NCBI RefSeq assembly: GCF_000636015.1
Contig: NZ_JFZJ01000020.1
Coordinates: 1-39,178 of the forward strand
DNA from: Rhodomicrobium udaipurense JA643
GTDB taxonomy: Bacteria; Pseudomonadota; Alphaproteobacteria; Rhizobiales; Rhodomicrobiaceae
Length of the DNA stretch: 39,178 bases
Direction of reading: 5' to 3'
Below are positions 33,538 to 39,178 of the stretch, one piece after another (within the stretch, counting starts at the first letter, position 1; every line of letters begins with the position of its first letter). A program made the position numbers and the translations under genes. Below the pieces are notes generated by a model. The model was not told where the DNA came from, searched no databases, and saw nothing but the letters and a program-made list of their open reading frames with translations.

Positions 33538-34224
33538 TTACGCTGCCTCGGCAGCAGGCTGACCGATGTCAGACTCTTTTTTTTCCGCACGCTGCTGATC
33601 GGTCGCGGCAAGCGTCTCTTTATTTTCATTCTCATCTAAGCTCTGGTCGGCAAATGGCGCAAGAGCCAGTTTGAGAATCTCGGCTACCTTTTCCGCTTCC
33701 GGGACGGAGCGCAACATCGGCTGCGTCGGCGAGACACGCCATGGCCGCGTATGAGGCCACAAGATGAGATAGGCGATGCGATCTTTGCCGCTCGTTTCGA
33801 AAGCAATATCCGCGCAGCCGTTGGCGTGCCTGCTCATGGCGACATTCTTGACGAGGCGGAGCGGAACATTAACGGCCTTCGTGAAGGCGATGCCGTAACG
33901 CAACACCACACGCCGAGTCGTGATCGTGTAGATCGTCGTCTTGGCGAGAAGGAGCGACCAGATGACCGCCATCGCGACGACAATTCCGTTAAGAAGCGCG
34001 AGAAAGGCGGCGAGTTCGAACGCGTCCGAAACCGGCTTTCCGTCGAGAACGGGAACCAGAAGCCGCCACGCGATCAGAACCGCGAAGTAGAGCGTTATCG
34101 TGCGCACGTGGCAGAGATGAACGGCCAGGGACCGCCATTTAGGCGACCCCTGCCAAAGGATTTTTTCATCCTCGGGAAGCCGGTACGGGAGTCCCCGTAC
34201 CGGCTCGTAGTCGTATTCACTCAT
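33538..34224 (-). CDS. puhB: Reaction-centre assembly protein PuhB
   Basis: A 228-residue membrane protein that assists reaction-centre assembly. The ATG at 34224 (MSEYDYEPVRGLPYRLPEDE) overlaps the puhA stop as ATGA and has AGGAG upstream; the longer open frame is antisense-free but lies inside puhA. ILWQGSPKWRSLAVHLCHVR leads into two or three membrane helices, then a bacterial PH-like domain (TIYTITTRRVVLRYGIAFTK, VPLRLVKNV). The tail after residue ~195 is polar and Glu/Lys/Ala-rich. The order puhA-puhB-puhC is the canonical one. Confidence 0.93.
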   Translation of the reverse strand: MSEYDYEPVRGLPYRLPEDEKILWQGSPKWRSLAVHLCHVRTITLYFAVLIAWRLLVPVLDGKPVSDAFELAAFLALLNGIVVAMAVIWSLLLAKTTIYTITTRRVVLRYGIAFTKAVNVPLRLVKNVAMSRHANGCADIAFETSGKDRIAYLILWPHTRPWRVSPTQPMLRSVPEAEKVAEILKLALAPFADQSLDENENKETLAATDQQRAEKKESDIGQPAAEAA

Positions 34225-34988
34225 AAAAGGGGCTCCTGGCGGGCCGGGGTGGCATACAGGATGCCGCCTGCGAAATACGCGCAGACCTTGTCTTCTTCGA
34301 GTCGCGTGATGCGATCCGGGTTGGCCAGCTTCGGCGCGTCTTCGATCTGGGCGCCGAGGATCGATTCGAGCACGACCTTGCCCTTGCCCTGGTCGATCTT
34401 GGACAGGGTGAAGGGCACGAGAACGTTGCGGCCCTTCGGCGTCGTCACTTCGAGGTAGCGGATGATGACTTCCGAACGGTCGAGCCACGCATCGCGGATC
34501 TTGCCGGCCTTGACGCCATCGGCGCCATAAACCGTGAAGCCGCGCGGGTCGCGATCGTGCTCGTCGATGGCGTGGTCTGTGGCTACGCGGAGGGGAGCGA
34601 TACGGGTAAGACCGTCATAGGTCAGATCCGGAACGTCCTGACGCTGCACCCAAGCAGCCGGGCCGACGCCGTCGATCATCGGGTTGCCGGTCGGAATGAG
34701 CGGCGAGCCGGGATGATTGGTGGCAGGCTTGGCCTTGATCTCACGCTCGGAACGGTAGGGCTGAGGAGAGGTCGTCGTGCCGCCGTGGAAAAGACGGAAG
34801 ATCTTTTTGTCCGGGATCGTGAGATAGCCGTCGTTCTGCGGCTTGCCCGTCGATTCGTTGATGAGGGGATAACCCTCGCGCCGGTCTTCGCGGCGCAGGT
34901 AAAGGATCAGGAGCGCGAAGAAGATCCAGAACGCGTACAACGTCACCTGGGCGACGTCGAGATGTGATGTCAGTGCGCCGGTTGGCAT
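34221..34988 (-). CDS. puhA: Photosynthetic reaction centre H subunit PuhA
   Basis: The H subunit caps the L/M core on the cytoplasmic side and shapes proton delivery to QB. The start is the ATG at 34988 (MPTGALTSHLDVAQVTLYAF), chosen over one at 35000 because GGAGG lies 5 bases upstream of it. It gives 255 residues. One membrane helix (YAFWIFFALLILYLRREDRR) is followed by the PRC-barrel cytoplasmic domain with YPL, KIFRLFHGG, NPMIDGVGPAAWVQR, FTVYGADGVKAGKIRDAWLD and a C-terminal YFAGGILYATP. It overlaps puhB and starts 22 bp after lhaA. Confidence 0.97.
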   Translation of the reverse strand: MPTGALTSHLDVAQVTLYAFWIFFALLILYLRREDRREGYPLINESTGKPQNDGYLTIPDKKIFRLFHGGTTTSPQPYRSEREIKAKPATNHPGSPLIPTGNPMIDGVGPAAWVQRQDVPDLTYDGLTRIAPLRVATDHAIDEHDRDPRGFTVYGADGVKAGKIRDAWLDRSEVIIRYLEVTTPKGRNVLVPFTLSKIDQGKGKVVLESILGAQIEDAPKLANPDRITRLEEDKVCAYFAGGILYATPARQEPLL

Positions 34989-35010
34989 TAATACCTCCAA
35001 AGTTTTTTCT

Positions 35011-36666
35011 TCAACCCGGATAATCAGCTAGGCCGAATTGCGGCGGCTTTTGCCTTGATGCATTACCCGCTGTTCGCACCAGGGGGCCGATAGCCACGAG
35101 CGTCGCGAACAACAGGGCAATTTCGATATGATAGACAATGAGGTAACTTGTGTCTGTGCGCATTAGCGCCTCACCGAGGCTACCGTTCGCCGCAAGGGTC
35201 GCGCTAACGTCGCGGATCGCGCCGCCGAGTGCAATTCCGCCTCCTGTCGCAGAGGCACCGACCGCACCCCACGCACCAAGCGCTAACCCCGCCTGAGAGG
35301 CTTTTGCAAGCTCCATCGCGGCGGTAAGCGTGCCTGCGGCAAAAAAGCCGCTGCCGAAACCGAGCGCAACGACACCCACTTCGAACAGGAGTGGCTCGCC
35401 GACGGGGGCGGAAAAAACGAAAGCCGTGAGTGCCAGAAGGCCGACCAATACACCTTGCGCGGCGAGCCGGTGCGGATTGGCGCCAGCGTCGAGTCGGCGC
35501 GCGGCAATGGCGAGCGAAACGAGGGCGCCCAGTGCGAAAAACGCTGTCAAAGCCGTGGTTTGCGCGACCGTCATCCCGAGAACCTGACCGCCATAAGGCT
35601 CGATCAGGATGTCCTGCATGCTGAAGCCGACCGTACCGAGGCCCAGCGCAACGAAAATGCGCTTCCAGTTGCCGGTTGCCATGAACGTGCGCCACGCTTC
35701 GCCGAAATCGGGCTTCGGCTCGTCATCGACGAGGCGGCGCGGCCTGCGCGGCTCCTGCTTCCACAGTGCGACAATATTCAGCACCATGGTCGTGAGCGCT
35801 GTGCCCTGAATCACCTCGATGAGCCGCAGCTGACTGAAATTCGTGAGGAGGTCGCCCAGAATCAGTGCGCTGACGCTCATGCCGATCAGCAGCATCACAT
35901 AGAGGAAGGCGACGACTCGCGGCCGCTTTTCAGGTGGCGAGAGATCCATAGCGAGCGCAAGCCCGGCTGTCTGTGTCGTATGCATGCCCGCGCCGACGAG
36001 CAGGAACGCAAGCGCCGCGGCGAATTGTCCGAGAATCGGCGGTCCTTGCGTGTCGCCCGACAGCAGAATCAGCGCGAAGGGCATGATGGCGAGCCCGCCG
36101 AATTGCAGCAACGTGCCGAACCAGATGTAGGGCACGCGCTTCCAGCCGAGCAGCGATCGGTGCGTGTCGGACTTGAACCCGAGGAGTGCGCGGAACGGCG
36201 CGAAAACCAGCGGGATCGCGATCATGAGCGCGACGAGCCACGCCGGCACGCCGAGGTCGAGAATCATGATGCGGTTCAGCGTGCCGTTGACCAGCACCAG
36301 CGCCATGCCGACCGTCACCTGAAACAGCGAAAGGCGCAGAAGCCGGTGCAGCGGCAGTTGCGGAGTGGCCGCGTCCGCGAAGGGCAGGAATTTCGGTCCA
36401 AGGCCCTTCAGGAAGAGGTACGCCCCGCTGGGGTGCGAGGCCGATGTGCCCCGCTTGGCTTCGGACGCGACAGCAGCTTGCGATTGATTCGCGGCCGAAT
36501 CCTTCGTTCCAGCGCTCGCGATTTCGTCTCCCCCGCGATGCGGAGGAGCCTCGGCGGGGTGCGGCGTGAAAGAAGCGGCCGGATCGCGCAGGGCGCAGGG
36601 ATCTTCCGGCGTTTCTTGCGTAGTTCCGGGCTTTTCCACGTTCCTATGACCGCCGACATCCGTCAC
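35011..36666 (-). CDS. lhaA: LhaA/PucC-family light-harvesting assembly transporter with an N-terminal extension
   Basis: A 12-helix major-facilitator protein of the BCD family that supports LH1 assembly. It has 551 residues with a GTG start overlapping the bchM stop; LhaA is usually about 470-480. The conserved body begins near LHRLLRLSLFQVTVGMALVL and includes LVALMIAIPLVFAPFRALLG, FKSDTHRSLLGWKRVPYIWF and the paired MFS repeats. The first ~80 residues are low-complexity (Pro/Ala/Ser/His-rich, including ASFTPHPAEAPPHRGG) and partly encoded by a palindrome. A later start, without the extension, is possible, but the overlap with bchM favours the long form. Confidence 0.93.
   Translation of the reverse strand: MTDVGGHRNVEKPGTTQETPEDPCALRDPAASFTPHPAEAPPHRGGDEIASAGTKDSAANQSQAAVASEAKRGTSASHPSGAYLFLKGLGPKFLPFADAATPQLPLHRLLRLSLFQVTVGMALVLVNGTLNRIMILDLGVPAWLVALMIAIPLVFAPFRALLGFKSDTHRSLLGWKRVPYIWFGTLLQFGGLAIMPFALILLSGDTQGPPILGQFAAALAFLLVGAGMHTTQTAGLALAMDLSPPEKRPRVVAFLYVMLLIGMSVSALILGDLLTNFSQLRLIEVIQGTALTTMVLNIVALWKQEPRRPRRLVDDEPKPDFGEAWRTFMATGNWKRIFVALGLGTVGFSMQDILIEPYGGQVLGMTVAQTTALTAFFALGALVSLAIAARRLDAGANPHRLAAQGVLVGLLALTAFVFSAPVGEPLLFEVGVVALGFGSGFFAAGTLTAAMELAKASQAGLALGAWGAVGASATGGGIALGGAIRDVSATLAANGSLGEALMRTDTSYLIVYHIEIALLFATLVAIGPLVRTAGNASRQKPPQFGLADYPG
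36528..36548. repeat. Small palindrome in the lhaA N-terminal extension
   Basis: CTCCCCCGC (36528-36536) pairs with GCGGAGGAG (36540-36548) with one mismatch and a 3-nt loop; nearby GCGGGG can pair alternatively with CCCCGC. It encodes part of the Pro/His-rich extension of LhaA. Confidence 0.5.
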
Positions 36667-37360
36667 GAGGCAGACAACTCCATCGCATTCGAGGTGTAGA
36701 ACCCGTTCACGATTCGCTCCGAGCGCCCCTGCGTAAAGCCCGCGAGGCGGCTATCCTTCGCGATCATCCCTGAAAGTTTGGCTTCCGCAATAGGTTCGAT
36801 GGCTGGCGACCGATCCGAGCGGGGGAAAAGTTTGCCCGCGCTGTGCATGACCGAGAGCGCAAGCGTCCTCGGGGCGAAGGTAAAGAGCACCTTCTGGTCG
36901 GCCAGTGCCGCGAGACCCGAAAGCGCGCTCACAAGGTCGTCTGCCTTGTAATGGATGAGCGAGTCCATCGCGACGCAGAAGTCGTAGCGGCCGCGCGAAG
37001 CATCCAGCATATCGCCGGAGTAAAACTCGATGCGGTCGGCGACATCTTCCGGCATGCGCTCCTGAGCGATGCCGACGAGCGTCGGGGACAGGTCCACCGC
37101 CACGACATGCGCGCCGCGCCGCGCCGCTTCCACCGAGAGAAGCCCCGTGCCGCAACCCGCATCGAGAAGGCGCGCGCCGGTGAGGTCGTCGGGAAGCCAG
37201 CTCATGAGCGTCGCGCGCATGCGGTCGCGGCCCGCGCGAACCGTCGCGCGCACCCCGCTGACGGGGGCATCCGTCGTCAGCTTCGCCCACGCATCCGCCG
37301 CCGTCCTGTCGAAATAGGTTTTAAGGTCGTGGCGGCGATCAAGGTAGGACTGCGTCGTCA

Positions 37361-37361
<1 letters not shown>
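36663..37361 (-). CDS. bchM: Magnesium-protoporphyrin IX O-methyltransferase BchM
   Basis: SAM-dependent enzyme that methylates the C13 propionate of Mg-protoporphyrin IX. It has 232 residues. Motif I, LLDAGCGTGLLSVEAARRGA, binds SAM; VVAVDLSPTLVGIAQER and YDFCVAMDSLIHYKADDLV follow in the normal order. LFTFAPRTLALSVMHSAGKL and FPRSDRSPAIEPI are BchM-type. The ATG overlaps the bchL stop (ATGA) and the TGA overlaps the lhaA GTG, so bchL-bchM-lhaA are translationally linked. Confidence 0.97.

Positions 37362-39178
<1,817 letters not shown>

Overview
The window comes from a GC-rich purple non-sulfur phototroph of the Alphaproteobacteria, probably the Hyphomicrobiales; a Rhodomicrobium-like organism is my guess and is not proven. 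The evidence is a bacteriochlorophyll and reaction-centre block (bchH-L-M, lhaA, puhA-B-C, puhE), a complete HupSL uptake-hydrogenase locus with its HupUV/HupT/HupR H2-sensing circuit, and the alphaproteobacterial proteins TrcR (DUF1013) and DUF1192.

Layout. (1) 1-7040, plus strand unless stated: end of ruvC, a convergent cupin gene (minus), ruvA without a following ruvB, an orphan TRAP binding protein (dctP) whose stop codon lies in a 45-bp repeat, a small membrane protein, a secreted Gly/Trp/Tyr-rich protein, a DUF937 protein, then on the minus strand an HdeD-family membrane protein and a 104-aa unknown. (2) 7041-27925, plus strand: a sigma-54-type promoter drives hupS-hupL-(23-codon ORF)-hupC. 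After a 572-bp gap come hupD-F-G-H-I-J-K-hypA-B-C-D-E, hupR, hupT, hupU, hupV and hypF. Most junctions from hupD to hypD and from hupT to hupV overlap by a few bases. (3) 27903-31423: a divergent ureohydrolase-fold protein (minus), trcR (plus), mtnA and a DUF1192 gene (both minus). (4) 31639-39178, minus strand: in transcription order bchH (partial)-bchL-bchM-lhaA-puhA-puhB-puhC, a 567-bp gap where acsF often sits, then puhE.

How it works. HupSL oxidises H2 at the membrane and passes electrons through HupC to quinone. HupD/F/G/H/I/J/K and HypA-F build the NiFe(CN)2CO centre, protect and assemble the subunits, and mature the large subunit. HupUV, which lacks both the Tat signal and the C-terminal maturation peptide, is the H2 sensor; it acts on the kinase HupT, which controls HupR. 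HupR keeps a GAFTGA loop and hupS has a well-spaced -24/-12 element, so activation is probably sigma-54 dependent. The minus-strand block makes Mg-protoporphyrin, its methyl ester and chlorophyllide precursors, and assembles the reaction centre.

The least expected signal is a set of small palindromic elements lying inside or at the edges of genes without breaking them: two in-frame insertions in hypF, one in the N-terminal extension of lhaA, two hairpins at the hupR/hupT junction (one over the annotated hupT start), and a tandem repeat at the dctP stop codon. I see no CRISPR array, tRNA, rRNA, transposase or phage gene.
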